Shown here in pieces: positions 1-10,215 of a stretch of 64,000 bases of DNA. The position numbers were made by a program, and so were the translations under genes. Every line of letters begins with the position of its first letter. Within the stretch, counting starts at the first letter, position 1. The notes under the pieces are model-generated. The model did not search any database and was not told where the DNA came from. It saw only the letters and a program-made list of their open reading frames with translations. This stretch comes from Atopobium sp. oral taxon 199 str. F0494 (GTDB taxonomy: Bacteria; Actinomycetota; Coriobacteriia; Coriobacteriales; Atopobiaceae). Location: the NCBI RefSeq assembly GCF_000411555.1, contig NZ_KE150486.1:248001-312000 (forward strand). The letters run 5' to 3'.

Positions 1-1430
1 TCGATGTCCTTACGCAGAAACTTACGGGCGTAAAAGCGATCGCGCCGCTTGCTGAATCCCGCCGTTCTTTTTACAAAATGCTGGCAAGCGCTCGTCAGTT
101 CGTCTCGCTTGAGCTGACGCTTCATGACGAGCATGCAAACGAAGCGTTTGCCTGTGTTGTATTGAAAGAACTACTTGCGTGCTATGGGGGATCCTCCCAA
201 AATCCTGTTATTCCCCAGATAACAAGAGGGGAAGAAACGCTTTCCGCTAATCTTCTTGTAAGCGGAAAAGTTCCCCATAAAATCGCCTCTCTTCCATCGC
301 AGCCCACGGGTTGTATCCCTGAAGTGCTGAAACCGTTTGTACTACTTCCCTCTCGACAGGGAGAAGAGCGCATCCAAATCCAAAAGCTCTCCGCTTCGCA
401 GATTGAGTCGTATCTTGAATGTCCATATAAATGGTTTACGCAGAAGCGTCTCGGACTTGACGGGATTGACGCCGGCTTTGGTGGGATTGAAAAAGGAATT
501 TTTGTCCATCGCGTGCTTGAGTTGACGCATCGGCAGCTTCTTCGAGAAGCGCTGGGGCAGGCGGATAATCTCTCTGTCGATCAAACGTGGGATATCGCGA
601 CAACATCGCTTCCTCTATCGCGTGTTTCCTCAGATACGCTCACGCGGGCTACTCAGATTCTTGACGAGCAGTTTGATATTCTCGCCGAAGAACAGTACGC
701 AACCTCGCAAAAGAAAAGCAGAAGAGCTCAAAGGCTGGTTCCCCATAGCGCTTCTCAACATCAGCAAATGCAAAAACTGCGCGAAGATCTCCACGGGCTT
801 TTGTCATTTGAAGCTGATAAGCTCCTTTCGTTTGAACCGAGATTTTTTGAATTGAAGTTCGGCATGGATGGGGGAGAATCAGCCCAGTATGCAGGCATTG
901 AGTTTAACGGCTCCATTGACCGTATCGATGTGAACGCCAAGGGCGAAGCCGTTATTATCGATTACAAACACAAATCCTCCGCCGCTCTTAAGGACTACGC
1001 GGTTCAAAGCACGGTCGATGAGCAGCGCGATAAGGACGTTGTTCAGCTTTCTTCAGAGAGGCTGCCTCGCCATGTGCAGGCTATCATTTACGCGCAGGTC
1101 GTGCGCAAGTACTTGAAAGCCCACAACCTTACCTCAATCGGCGCCATGTATATGGGAACTCGTCACACCTATGCGCTGCTTGGCGCTGCTCCGGATTCGT
1201 ATATCTACCGGATCTTCGGCGTGGGAGACGATAAAGGCGTGAGTAAAACTATGGAGTCTTGCATTGTCGGAGAAAACGTTGAAACGTTTAACGCATGCCT
1301 TGACGCGTGGGAGGCTCAAATCGCCCAGGCGGTCGAGCGCATGCTCAACGGCGATATTCGCGCTTGCGCACTTGATAAAGAAGCCTGTACGTATTGCCCG
1401 GTTATGAATTGTCTGGAGAGGAAGAACTAA
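1..1430 (+). CDS. addB: AddB-like PD-(D/E)XK nuclease/helicase subunit, 3' part
   Basis: The gene is cut by the window edge. The frame is open from base 3, giving 475 C-terminal residues. The product is probably the AddB subunit of the AddAB helicase-nuclease, which resects double-strand breaks for RecA. A Cys in ECPYKWF (near base 418) and three Cys in the last 15 residues (C-x2-C-x5-C) match the split iron-sulfur cluster that encloses the AddB nuclease domain. Between them the nuclease core is visible as GSIDRID followed by IIDYKHK (about 910-975). The stop codon overlaps the addA start by one base, so the two are translationally coupled. Family assignment rests on the nuclease domain and the addA neighbour; the helicase-like part lies outside the window. 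Confidence 0.85.
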   Translation, partial: DVLTQKLTGVKAIAPLAESRRSFYKMLASARQFVSLELTLHDEHANEAFACVVLKELLACYGGSSQNPVIPQITRGEETLSANLLVSGKVPHKIASLPSQPTGCIPEVLKPFVLLPSRQGEERIQIQKLSASQIESYLECPYKWFTQKRLGLDGIDAGFGGIEKGIFVHRVLELTHRQLLREALGQADNLSVDQTWDIATTSLPLSRVSSDTLTRATQILDEQFDILAEEQYATSQKKSRRAQRLVPHSASQHQQMQKLREDLHGLLSFEADKLLSFEPRFFELKFGMDGGESAQYAGIEFNGSIDRIDVNAKGEAVIIDYKHKSSAALKDYAVQSTVDEQRDKDVVQLSSERLPRHVQAIIYAQVVRKYLKAHNLTSIGAMYMGTRHTYALLGAAPDSYIYRIFGVGDDKGVSKTMESCIVGENVETFNACLDAWEAQIAQAVERMLNGDIRACALDKEACTYCPVMNCLERKN

Positions 1431-4400
1431 TGGCTCTTAACTTCGACACGCTTACACCCGGGCAAAAGAAAGCTGTTCTCACGCTTGATAAGCCTCTGTT
1501 TATAGCAGCTGGAGCCGGTTCGGGCAAAACGTTTACGCTGACACAGCGCATCGTCTGGGCGCTGAGTGAGGGCTCGGGAGAAAACGGCGGAGCCTATCTT
1601 GACTCTCTTGACCAGGCGCTCGTTATTACCTTTACGAACGAAGCGGCAAAAGAAATCAAGGAACGGGTAAGAGAGGCGCTTGAAAAAGAAGGTCTTGCTG
1701 ATGAGGCTCTGAAAGTGGATTCCGCATGGATCAGCACCATTCATAGCATGTGCGCTCGCATCCTTCGCGCGCATGCCTTTGACATAGGCATTGATCCTGA
1801 TTTTGTCGTCTTAAGCGATCACAGACGCAGCGAGCTCTTAAAAGCCGCTCTTGAGGAAGTTTTGACTTCCTTAAAAGATGATGACGCGTACGCGGAGTTT
1901 TTCTCGGCATTTGAATTAAAAGACACTGCTTATGCTGGGAAAAGTAAGGTTCATTCGCTTGATGACATGATAGAGCAGCTTGCCGTGGCAGCGCTTTCTG
2001 CGCCGAACGGCTTCGATTCGATTGAGCTGGCAATAGAAAAAGAAGGCGCGGTTCCGGACCTGTATCATGAGCTTGAAGGTATCCATGACGGGCTTGTGGA
2101 GCTTCTTTCGGATACATCAAATGGGGTCAATGAAAAAGAAGTGGCAAAGATTACCAAGCAAGAGCATACAATTAGCGCCTATCTTTTTGAACACTCGCCT
2201 CACTCAAGTAAGGCGGCAGAGCTTGTGGAGCTTCTTGAAGTGGTTCCCAATGCGCGGTTATGGAAATCCGCGAAAGAACTGGCAAAAGACGTGCAGTCAG
2301 AGTGCAAGAAACTTCAGGCGATTTGCAAACTGTATGATACGAATCGACATGCGCCTCAGCTCGTAAAGGTCACACAGGCGGTAGTTGAGCGTTTTTCCGC
2401 AAAAAAACAAGAGGTCGGTGGACTGGATAATGATGATTTGCTCAATAAAACCGCCCACGCTTTTGAGGATTATCCTGAACTGGAAAAAGAATACTCCGAT
2501 ATGTTCAAGCTTGTGATGATTGATGAGTTTCAGGATACCAATGATCAGCAGGTTCGAATGATTAAGCGCCTTTCCGGCAGAGAAGGTCGGTTTTTGACAA
2601 CCGTAGGCGATGCTCAACAGTCAATCTACGGCTTCAGAGATGCTGATGTCGAGGTGTTTTTCAATCGGCAAAAAGAGATTCCTGAAGAAAGAAGACCGCT
2701 GCTGACGGACAATTTTCGCAGCCATGATGACATTCTTCGTTTTGTCAGAACGGTTTGCGACGCTTCTGGTATGATTCCCGGATTTATGGACCTGCATGCC
2801 GGCAAAAACCCGGATACCTTCGTACCTCTGCAAGGAGTGCCTCGTGTTCTCATTGAACTGACTGCTATTGAAAAAAGAGGCAACAAAAAGGCCGCCAAAG
2901 CTGATGTATACCATGCGGTAGCTGCCCAACAGCTTGCCGACAGGATTTCTCAGATTATTGCTGAAGGTACGTTTAAGGCGAAAGATATCGCTATTCTCAT
3001 GCGCAGTCTTTCTCACGCCAATCTGTATATGGACGCCCTTAGACAAAGGGGCATCGAAAGCGTTCTTTCGGGAGGTACGGGCTTCGGTAAACTCCCGGAA
3101 GTTCAAAGTATCGCCTCGCTGCTTATGGCGCTCGCTGATATCCATGATACTGAGCAAGGCCTGTTTCCTGTGCTTACCAGCGGGATGTTCTCGCTTGAGG
3201 CATCGGATTTCATCTTGCTCGCAACCAATTGGGGTTCCGAAGACGGATCTCTTTCCAAACGTGGCATTGAGAGCGGTCTTTTGTCACAAGAATTTCAAGA
3301 CGATCTTCAGCCTAGTAAACGTCTTGAGCGTGCGCTTGAAGTCCTCTTGCAAGCACGAGAAGACATCAAGAGCAAGCATCCGGCTGATGTGCTGTTGCAG
3401 GTAGTAAGAGCTTCAGGCTGGATTACGAGGCTTGAGAGGGGAGGCGCTCAGGAACGCTCACAGGCTGCCAACATCCTCGCTGCTATTCGTCGCATTCGAG
3501 AACTCAACGAAGAGCTTCAGGTAGGGCTTACAGAGCTTGCAAAAGAGTTTTCTCAGTGGCTTGAGGTAACGAAAATAGCGCCTTCAGTTCTTAACGATGA
3601 ACATCAAGACGCGGTTAAGATTCAGACAATTCATGCTTCAAAGGGTAAAGAGTACAAAGTTGTCGCTGTTGTTGGAGCTCTTTCTGACTTGAACGATAAA
3701 GCTCCAAGTCGCAAGCGGTGTCTTGTTGGGCGCCTTGGCGAGAAGCGCATCGTTGCCCTTAAACCCTCAAAGGTTAGCGCTGAGCCTTTCGACGTTCCCA
3801 AGGAAGCGTCTGAGTGCAGAACACTAAGCGACTGGCGCTTCTATTTTGATCGTATTCAGGATGACGCAGCGCAGGCTGAGGCCGTACGCCTGTTGTATGT
3901 TGCTCTTACTCGCGCGCAAGAGATGGTTATTCTCACCGCAACGCTTACTCAACAAAGAGAGAACGGCTACACTCCCAAATTTGCTAAGGCATCGTTGAGC
4001 ACTATTTTGAAAACGGAAGCGATGCCTGATGTGGGAAGATCGTTCTTCGAATACGGAGGCTCGCAGCCAGGAGCGCTCAGAACCGTGTATCTGCGCTTTG
4101 AGGAAGATTTGAGCACCTATCGCGTAGATGATGCTGGTGAGGGCATAGCTTGGCAGCCATTCAAAACCAATGACCAGGATATCCCTGACTTTGATCTCTA
4201 TACGTATGACCGCGATCTCTTTGCTCCTGAGCAGGAGCAGCGCTACGAAAAATTCTACAGTTACTCCTCACTGCATCGTCAGTTGACGGACACCAATCAA
4301 GGGGAATCATTGCATGGACAGCGTAGCGACGAAGAAGAAACTATGTTAGCTACTGCTTTCGGATCAGCCTTTCATGAACTTGCTCAGTATATGGTTGAAA

Positions 4401-4915
4401 CAGACTCCTATCCGCAGCAACAGATCATCGAGAATTTTGCTAGGCGCCATCAGTTGAAAAAATCGGTTCTTGAGCGTTTGAAGCCGGCGCTCGAGCGCTG
4501 GAATAATTCCGCTATACGAGCGGAGGCGCTCAGCCATAAGCTGGTACGCTCCGAAGTTCCTTTCTGTCTTGAGAGGCCTTATGGCGACAAACGATATCTG
4601 AGAGGTGCTATCGATCTTCTCGCCACAGACCCAAAAAGCATGCATGCGCTTGTCGTTGACTATAAAACGGGCGACAAAAGCCTCAATCCTGCAGAAATCA
4701 TAGCGGCTCATAGGATGCAGGCAAACGTTTACGCGTATGTGCTCATGCAGCGTGGGTACACGAAAGTAGAATGCGCCTTTGTGTGCGTGGAAGTACAGGA
4801 CGCCTTGGATGAGTCGCAGCCGTTTGTAGCCCGTTATGCGTTTGACCAGCAGACGCCGCCAACGCTTGCAGCGCAGGAAGGAGACGCGCGTGAAGTATGC
4901 GCAGGTAACACTTGA
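1430..4915 (+). CDS. addA: AddA helicase-nuclease (UvrD superfamily)
   Basis: 1161 residues, close to the usual AddA length. The ATG at 1430 follows a purine-rich GGAGAGGAAG. Superfamily-1A helicase motifs appear in order: Walker A AGAGSGKT (about residues 26-34), DEFQDT (about 365), a GDAQQSIYGFR block, TIHASKGKE, and RLLYVALTRA (about 820). The C-terminal PD-(D/E)XK nuclease shows RGAIDLL followed by VVDYKTGD (about 1077). With AddB it forms the ATP-driven end-resection complex that responds to Chi sequences. The 3' end overlaps priA by 26 bases, so addB-addA-priA look like one transcript. Confidence 0.95.
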   Translation: MALNFDTLTPGQKKAVLTLDKPLFIAAGAGSGKTFTLTQRIVWALSEGSGENGGAYLDSLDQALVITFTNEAAKEIKERVREALEKEGLADEALKVDSAWISTIHSMCARILRAHAFDIGIDPDFVVLSDHRRSELLKAALEEVLTSLKDDDAYAEFFSAFELKDTAYAGKSKVHSLDDMIEQLAVAALSAPNGFDSIELAIEKEGAVPDLYHELEGIHDGLVELLSDTSNGVNEKEVAKITKQEHTISAYLFEHSPHSSKAAELVELLEVVPNARLWKSAKELAKDVQSECKKLQAICKLYDTNRHAPQLVKVTQAVVERFSAKKQEVGGLDNDDLLNKTAHAFEDYPELEKEYSDMFKLVMIDEFQDTNDQQVRMIKRLSGREGRFLTTVGDAQQSIYGFRDADVEVFFNRQKEIPEERRPLLTDNFRSHDDILRFVRTVCDASGMIPGFMDLHAGKNPDTFVPLQGVPRVLIELTAIEKRGNKKAAKADVYHAVAAQQLADRISQIIAEGTFKAKDIAILMRSLSHANLYMDALRQRGIESVLSGGTGFGKLPEVQSIASLLMALADIHDTEQGLFPVLTSGMFSLEASDFILLATNWGSEDGSLSKRGIESGLLSQEFQDDLQPSKRLERALEVLLQAREDIKSKHPADVLLQVVRASGWITRLERGGAQERSQAANILAAIRRIRELNEELQVGLTELAKEFSQWLEVTKIAPSVLNDEHQDAVKIQTIHASKGKEYKVVAVVGALSDLNDKAPSRKRCLVGRLGEKRIVALKPSKVSAEPFDVPKEASECRTLSDWRFYFDRIQDDAAQAEAVRLLYVALTRAQEMVILTATLTQQRENGYTPKFAKASLSTILKTEAMPDVGRSFFEYGGSQPGALRTVYLRFEEDLSTYRVDDAGEGIAWQPFKTNDQDIPDFDLYTYDRDLFAPEQEQRYEKFYSYSSLHRQLTDTNQGESLHGQRSDEEETMLATAFGSAFHELAQYMVETDSYPQQQIIENFARRHQLKKSVLERLKPALERWNNSAIRAEALSHKLVRSEVPFCLERPYGDKRYLRGAIDLLATDPKSMHALVVDYKTGDKSLNPAEIIAAHRMQANVYAYVLMQRGYTKVECAFVCVEVQDALDESQPFVARYAFDQQTPPTLAAQEGDAREVCAGNT

Positions 4916-7193
4916 TATTCCAACGCGCGCCCTGTCGGGTACGTATGACTACGCTATTCCTTCAGAGCTGTCCGACAGCGTCGTTGTGGGGGCAACGGTC
5001 TATGTACCGTTTTCTCATCGTAACGTTGTGGGATATGTGATGTCGGTGTCGGAGACGCCATCATTGTCTATCGATCCCGCAAAGATACTTCCTGTGAAAT
5101 ACGTGCTTGCCGATTCTGCCTTTGATGAGACTTCGGCTCGGACGGCCGCGTGGATGGCGTCAGAATACGCGTGTTCGCTGACGGATGCCGTAAAGCCATT
5201 TTTGGCGCCGGGACAAAACGTCAAGGTGCGTCGTACAGCTGATGGAGCGGCATGGGAATTGGTAAGCGAAACGTCGGGTCCTGTGGATGAGCGGTGGGTA
5301 TCGCTGACGTCACAGGCTCGGGAGTTTACACCTGCAAAAAACGCCTCTAAGCAGCGGCTTGTTCTTGAGGCTTTGCAGGGCGCCCCACAGCGTCTGTCCG
5401 AGCTTTCCGCTCTCATTCCGGGAGCACGGACGGCGGTGAAAGCGCTTGAGAAGCGTGGAGTCGTCTGCGTTGAGATGAGGCGTCAGATTCGCGGCGCAAA
5501 AACTACTACGCTTTCAAGCGCGATAGCGTGCAGACCGGATCAGCTGACACGAGGACAAAAACAGGCGCTTTCCGCCATCGCTTCTGCCTGCAAGGCGAAA
5601 AACGGTGATGTAGTACTGGTTGACGGTGTGACGGGTTCAGGAAAAACAGAGGTATATCTGTCCGCTATAGAAGCGGTACGTGCAGATGGGAAAGGCGCTA
5701 TCGTACTTGTGCCCGAGATATCCCTGACGGCGCAGACCGTTGGTCGTTTCCGCTCCCGCTTTGGAGATCAGGTGGCTGTGCTGCATTCCCGTCTTTCTGC
5801 CGGTGAACGCTTTGATCAGTGGGATATGGTCCGGCAGGGCAAGGCTAACGTGGTGGTGGGAGCACGCTCCGCGCTCTTTGCGCCACTCAAAAATCCGGGG
5901 CTCATTATTATTGACGAGGAGCATGAGGCGTCATACAAGCAAGACTCCCTGCCGCGCTACCATGCGCGGGAGGTTGCGGCATATATGGTTCGTGAGCGCG
6001 GCGCCGCGTTGGTACTTGGTTCGGCAACGCCTTCTTTGGAGAGTCTTGCTCGCTGTAGTCAGGGCAAACGAGACGGTGTTTCGTGGACGCGCGTTACTAT
6101 GCCGGAACGTCCGGGAAACGCGGTACTGCCGGATGTAGAAATTGTGGACATGACCGCACAATTCAAAGGCGGAAGCCGTTCGATATTTTCCGCTCCACTT
6201 GCCACGGCTCTGGAAGAAACGGCGCGGCGTGGACAGAAAGCCGTTTTGCTGCTGAACCGCCGCGGATTTGCGAATTTTCTGATGTGCCGCGAGTGTGGCT
6301 GCGTTCCGGAATGTCCGCACTGCTCCACTTCGTTGACGTATCATGAACGGACTCGTGAGCTGGTCTGTCATACCTGCGGGCGGCGTTGGTCCGTTCTGGC
6401 TTATCCAAATCCTGCTGCCGCCTGTCCCCATTGTGGGAGCCGTTACATGGCGGCGTTTGGCATCGGGACGCAGCGCGTTGAGGATGAGCTTCGCATGCTA
6501 TTGCCAGATCGGATGGAAATCATTCGTATGGATGCTGATACAACGGCAAAAAAGGGAGCACACCAAAAGCTCCTGGAGCAATTTGACGCGGCCGAATGTG
6601 CCGTTTTAGTGGGAACACAGATGATTGCCAAGGGACTTGACTTTCCTGAGGTGACGCTGGTGGGCGTTATCAATGCGGATACTATGTTAAAGCTTCCCGA
6701 TTTTCGGGCTGCCGAGCGTACCTATGACCTGCTTGAGCAAGTTGCTGGACGCGCTGGTAGGGGAGACACGCCGGGCAAGGTTATCGTGCAGACATATTGG
6801 GCAACACATCCGGCTATCGCATCAGTCAAGACACGCAGGCGCGCCGAATTTCTCGCTTCAGAGGCGGCGGAGCGAAAAGAGGCCTCCTATCCGCCGTATG
6901 TGCGTCTGACAAACATTATTTTCTGGGGAACGTCTGAGCGTGAGGTGCGCGCCGCTTCTCAAGAGATGGCGGATATTCTCACATCAGTTGCAGGTGCACG
7001 TCCGGGCTGGGAGATTTTAGGACCTGCCGATTGTGTGAAGGCGCGGGTAAAAGACAAATTTCGCCGACATGTGCTGGTAAAGACACCTGTTTTTGAAAAT
7101 GTAGGAAGCGTCGTGTCAGCGTGCGCTGCAAAACTTACCAAGCGAATGGGTATGAGCATGACAATAGACGTTGACGCGTATGATTTGCTGTAG
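4890..7193 (+). CDS. priA: Primosomal replication-restart helicase PriA
   Basis: 767 residues. I chose the GTG at 4890 because GGAAGGAG lies 7 bases upstream and the protein then begins MKYAQVTLDIPTRALSGTYDY, a normal PriA 3'BD start. Visible parts are the N-terminal DNA-binding domain, Walker A GVTGSGKTE (about 246), DEEHEA Walker B (about 341), and a two-site zinc module of eight cysteines inserted in the helicase core (about 466-517). Late helicase motifs include GTQMIAKGLDFP and QVAGRAGRG. The protein reloads the replisome at stalled or repaired forks, which fits its position just after addAB. The start lies inside addA. Confidence 0.96.
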   Translation: MKYAQVTLDIPTRALSGTYDYAIPSELSDSVVVGATVYVPFSHRNVVGYVMSVSETPSLSIDPAKILPVKYVLADSAFDETSARTAAWMASEYACSLTDAVKPFLAPGQNVKVRRTADGAAWELVSETSGPVDERWVSLTSQAREFTPAKNASKQRLVLEALQGAPQRLSELSALIPGARTAVKALEKRGVVCVEMRRQIRGAKTTTLSSAIACRPDQLTRGQKQALSAIASACKAKNGDVVLVDGVTGSGKTEVYLSAIEAVRADGKGAIVLVPEISLTAQTVGRFRSRFGDQVAVLHSRLSAGERFDQWDMVRQGKANVVVGARSALFAPLKNPGLIIIDEEHEASYKQDSLPRYHAREVAAYMVRERGAALVLGSATPSLESLARCSQGKRDGVSWTRVTMPERPGNAVLPDVEIVDMTAQFKGGSRSIFSAPLATALEETARRGQKAVLLLNRRGFANFLMCRECGCVPECPHCSTSLTYHERTRELVCHTCGRRWSVLAYPNPAAACPHCGSRYMAAFGIGTQRVEDELRMLLPDRMEIIRMDADTTAKKGAHQKLLEQFDAAECAVLVGTQMIAKGLDFPEVTLVGVINADTMLKLPDFRAAERTYDLLEQVAGRAGRGDTPGKVIVQTYWATHPAIASVKTRRRAEFLASEAAERKEASYPPYVRLTNIIFWGTSEREVRAASQEMADILTSVAGARPGWEILGPADCVKARVKDKFRRHVLVKTPVFENVGSVVSACAAKLTKRMGMSMTIDVDAYDLL

Positions 7194-7241
7194 GCTCTGC
7201 GCTGCAAAAAATGATGCGGAAAGCCTGCTGAAAGGATAGGA

Positions 7242-7808
7242 ATGAAAATGCCTGAAACACCCGAGATGCCCGATGAAATAGTGCTGTGGCCTGATGAGCG
7301 GCTCTCCCAGTCATGTGAAGAGATTACCGTAATTGACGATGAGATTAAGACCATTGCCGCCAATATGTTGCGAGATATGTATGCCACTGACGGCGTCGGA
7401 CTTGCCGCGCCGCAGATAGGCATTATGAAGCGCATGGTGGTCATCGACGTTGACTATCCCGATGGTCAAGAAAATCCGTTCGTTTTAATCAATCCTGTCG
7501 TGGTCGCTGCTGATGGTGAACCTAGAACTTACCGGGAGGGTTGTCTTTCGTTTCCCGGAATTACAGTTCCTGTGATGCGTCCTTCCCACGTCATCGTACA
7601 GGCTCTCAACCTTGACGGTGACCTGATGCAGTATGAGGCCGAAGGGGACCTCTTCGCCGTCTGTCTCCAGCATGAAATTGACCATGTCAATGGCATTACG
7701 ATGCCGGACCATCTTGGTCCGGGAGCGCGTATAGAAGTGCTGCGGCACTATCAGGAAGCGCTTGCCGCGGGTGCAAAACCCGGCGACACCACGTTTGATG
7801 AGGAGTAG
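7242..7808 (+). CDS. def: Peptide deformylase
   Basis: 188 residues; removes the formyl group from nascent N-terminal fMet. All three signature blocks are intact: GVGLAAPQIG (about 51-60), EGCLSFPG (about 99) with the metal-binding Cys, and HEIDH (about 144) with the two metal-binding His and catalytic Glu. AAAGGA lies just upstream of the ATG at 7242. The stop is two bases before fmt, the classic def-fmt pair in which formylation and deformylation are co-expressed. The gap after priA (48 bases) has no obvious promoter or terminator. Confidence 0.97.
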   Translation: MKMPETPEMPDEIVLWPDERLSQSCEEITVIDDEIKTIAANMLRDMYATDGVGLAAPQIGIMKRMVVIDVDYPDGQENPFVLINPVVVAADGEPRTYREGCLSFPGITVPVMRPSHVIVQALNLDGDLMQYEAEGDLFAVCLQHEIDHVNGITMPDHLGPGARIEVLRHYQEALAAGAKPGDTTFDEE

Positions 7809-7810
7809 AC

Positions 7811-8728
7811 GTGCGTATTGTCTTTATGGGAACGCCTGAGTTCGCGGTCCCATCACTTCAGAAGCTCGCTGAAGACCATGAAATCGTAAAAGTTTTTACG
7901 AGACCCGATGCCGTGCGCGGTCGCGGCAAGACGCTGAAGCCGTCTCCCGTTAAAAGAGCGGCGTATGCGCTGGGTCTCTCCGTTTCAGAGGCAGGACGCA
8001 TCACTCCTGAGATTGTCGAGCAGATTCAAGATCTCGCGCCTGATGTGCTTGTTGTTGTGGCATATGGCTGCATTATCCCAGACGCGCTTCTTGAGAGTAT
8101 TCCGTTTGGCGGCATCAATGTTCACGCGTCGCTTTTGCCTCGCTGGCGAGGCGCCGCTCCCATTCAGCGCGCCATTCTCGCGGGGGATAGCGTTACGGGT
8201 GTGTCCATCATGCGTATTGCGCATGAGTTGGACGCAGGTGCCTGGTGTCGACAAAGCTCCTGCGAGATTGGCCATAAGACAGCTATCGAGCTGACCACTG
8301 AGCTTGCACACCTTGGTGCGCGTGAGCTTTCCTGCGCGCTTAGAGAGATTGCAGTGGGAAGTGTTTGCTGGCACGAACAGAGTTCAGCGCTGGCCACGGT
8401 TGCGGCAAAAGTAACCAAGCAGGAAATGAGGCTTGACCCCGCTGATGACGCTTGCGCTAACGTCTTGCGCGTGCAGGCATCTTCTGATGCCGCGCCTGCT
8501 CGGGCGTGTATTGCCGGTCGCGGGGTGCGCGTGCTTCTCGCCGAGAAAGCCTCAGAGGTATCTGTTGCTCCGGGCGCCATTGAAATCTGCAAAGGTCATC
8601 TCTATCTGGGCTGTTCAAAGGGGGCGCTTGAGGTGCGCGAGCTTCGTCCTGATGGCAAAAGAGCCATGAGTGCTTCGGCCTTTGCGGCGGGAATTCATAA
8701 TGAATCTCTGACGTGGGAGCGCCTGTAG
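7811..8728 (+). CDS. fmt: Methionyl-tRNA formyltransferase
   Basis: 305 residues with a GTG start two bases after the def stop. The N-terminal MRIVFMGTPEFAVPSL and the block VHASLLPRWRGAAPIQ (about 105-120) with the folate-site SLLP are family signatures. The enzyme formylates Met-tRNAfMet using 10-formyl-THF, so it depends on the one-carbon genes found near 38.7-42 kb of this window. A C-terminal tRNA-binding domain is present from about residue 200. It is tightly linked to rsmB downstream (one base between stop and start). Confidence 0.96.
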   Translation: MRIVFMGTPEFAVPSLQKLAEDHEIVKVFTRPDAVRGRGKTLKPSPVKRAAYALGLSVSEAGRITPEIVEQIQDLAPDVLVVVAYGCIIPDALLESIPFGGINVHASLLPRWRGAAPIQRAILAGDSVTGVSIMRIAHELDAGAWCRQSSCEIGHKTAIELTTELAHLGARELSCALREIAVGSVCWHEQSSALATVAAKVTKQEMRLDPADDACANVLRVQASSDAAPARACIAGRGVRVLLAEKASEVSVAPGAIEICKGHLYLGCSKGALEVRELRPDGKRAMSASAFAAGIHNESLTWERL

Positions 8729-8729
8729 C

Positions 8730-10151
8730 ATGACAAGACTTTCGCCCGCCCGCTGCGCGGCTCTTGAGCTTGCCTCTACATGCCGGCGCAAAGGCCTGCG
8801 TATGCGTGATTTTTTACGTGACGCGCGGCGAATGGACTCGCTTGGCGAGAAGGACCGCGCGCTTGCAACGCGCTTGCTTTTGGGAAGCGTTGCGGCCGTT
8901 GGTGAACTTGACCGTGCTGTTGCCTCGCACCTTTCCACAACGACTCATCTGGAACCAAAGGTGCGCGATGCACTACGTCTTGCCACCTTTGAGATTCTCT
9001 ACTTGCGTACGCCGCCGCGAGCCGCGGTGAGCCAGGGTGTTGAGATGGTCCGCGCGGCCTCTCCGCGAGCCGCCGGTCTTGCAAACGCTCTGCTCAGACA
9101 TATCGCCGAAGAAGACAGGCCGCGTGTTGATGATGCGCGCGCTCGTCTTTGCTCCTGTGAGCAAACGCTGCCGCCGACAGAGGCGTATGCGCGGGTAAGC
9201 GGATATCCTGTGTATCTTTGCGAACAGCTGATAGCTTCAATGGGTTCGTGCGCGGCGGCGGGGATGTTGCTTCAGGCGCTTGAGGCGCCGCCGGTCTACG
9301 TCGCATTGCGTGAGGACATCCCTGAAGAAGTAGTGGCTCCTTTTGACGCTCATCCAAGCGTCGCTCCCCGCAGTTTTGTGTTGGGTGCGCCTGCTGGTCT
9401 TTCTGCAACGGGATTGGTCGCGCAAGCGGAAGTGTTTCCGGCCGACATCTCATCTCAGGTAATCGCGCTTCTTGCACCGTCAGAAGACGGATCTCGGATA
9501 CTTGAAATTGGACAGGGGAGAGGGACCAAGTCCGTCTTGCTGCTTCAAAACGCCTTACGGTGCGGCAATGACGCACAGCTCGTGTCCGTTGAACTTGATC
9601 CGAAAAAGTTGGCAGTGTCTCAAGAGAGGCTTAAGCGGGCAGGCCTTGCAAAGAAGGCTGCCTGTTTGACCTTTGACGCTACGCGTCTTGCAGACGATGC
9701 TCTTCCACAATGTCTGCAAGAAACATTTGATACCGTTTTTATCGACGCTCCGTGCTCGGGAGCGGGAACCATGCGCCGCCATCCTGAAATCAGCTGGTCG
9801 CTTGAAAAAGGCGCGGTCGCACCTGGTGGAACCCTTCCTCAACTGCAGCTTCGCCTGCTTAAGGCCGCCGCGGGTAAGGTAGCTTCTCATGGTGTTCTTT
9901 CGTATGCAACATGCTCACCGCTTGCTTCAGAAGACGAAGAGGTCATTAAGGCTTTTCTCGCAACAAAAGAGGGAAGTTGCTTTACGGTTGAAAACATAGA
10001 ACAAACCCCTGCCGTCAAATTGCTGACGGACAGGGGCAAAGAAATGGTGGCTCACGCCACAATGAAGGACGGCTTTTTGCAGCTGGGGCGCACCTGGGAG
10101 TATATCGATGCCGACCAGCACTTTCTTGCAAAACTCAGGCGTACGTCATAA
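8730..10151 (+). CDS. rsmB: 16S rRNA (cytosine-967-C5)-methyltransferase RsmB-like
   Basis: 473 residues. The first ~150 residues form a NusB-like RNA-binding helical domain; the rest is a Rossmann methyltransferase. The C5-methyltransferase cysteines are in DAPCSGAG (about 339) and SYATCS (about 391). SAM binding is expected around ILEIGQGRGTKS. The glycine-rich loop is slightly divergent, reading GQGRG where most relatives have GAGPG. The def-fmt-rsmB order is common. The 3' end is the first copy of a four-unit 20-base tandem repeat that runs to the end of the opposing zinc-ribbon gene. Confidence 0.93.
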   Translation: MTRLSPARCAALELASTCRRKGLRMRDFLRDARRMDSLGEKDRALATRLLLGSVAAVGELDRAVASHLSTTTHLEPKVRDALRLATFEILYLRTPPRAAVSQGVEMVRAASPRAAGLANALLRHIAEEDRPRVDDARARLCSCEQTLPPTEAYARVSGYPVYLCEQLIASMGSCAAAGMLLQALEAPPVYVALREDIPEEVVAPFDAHPSVAPRSFVLGAPAGLSATGLVAQAEVFPADISSQVIALLAPSEDGSRILEIGQGRGTKSVLLLQNALRCGNDAQLVSVELDPKKLAVSQERLKRAGLAKKAACLTFDATRLADDALPQCLQETFDTVFIDAPCSGAGTMRRHPEISWSLEKGAVAPGGTLPQLQLRLLKAAAGKVASHGVLSYATCSPLASEDEEVIKAFLATKEGSCFTVENIEQTPAVKLLTDRGKEMVAHATMKDGFLQLGRTWEYIDADQHFLAKLRRTS

Positions 10152-10215
10152 CCCCCAGGCGTACGTATAAAACCCAAGCTTACGTCATAAAATCCTAGGT
10201 GCACGCCATAGTTAT
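10136..10215 (+). repeat. Four-unit 20-base tandem repeat at the rsmB 3' end
   Basis: Units at 10136-10155, 10156-10175, 10176-10195 and 10196-10215 follow the pattern CAGGCGTACGTCATAAACCC. Unit 1 carries the rsmB stop TAA; later units carry TAA- or TAG-like triplets at the same or a one-base-shifted place. The last unit runs into the stop codon of the convergent zinc-ribbon gene. Confidence 0.85.
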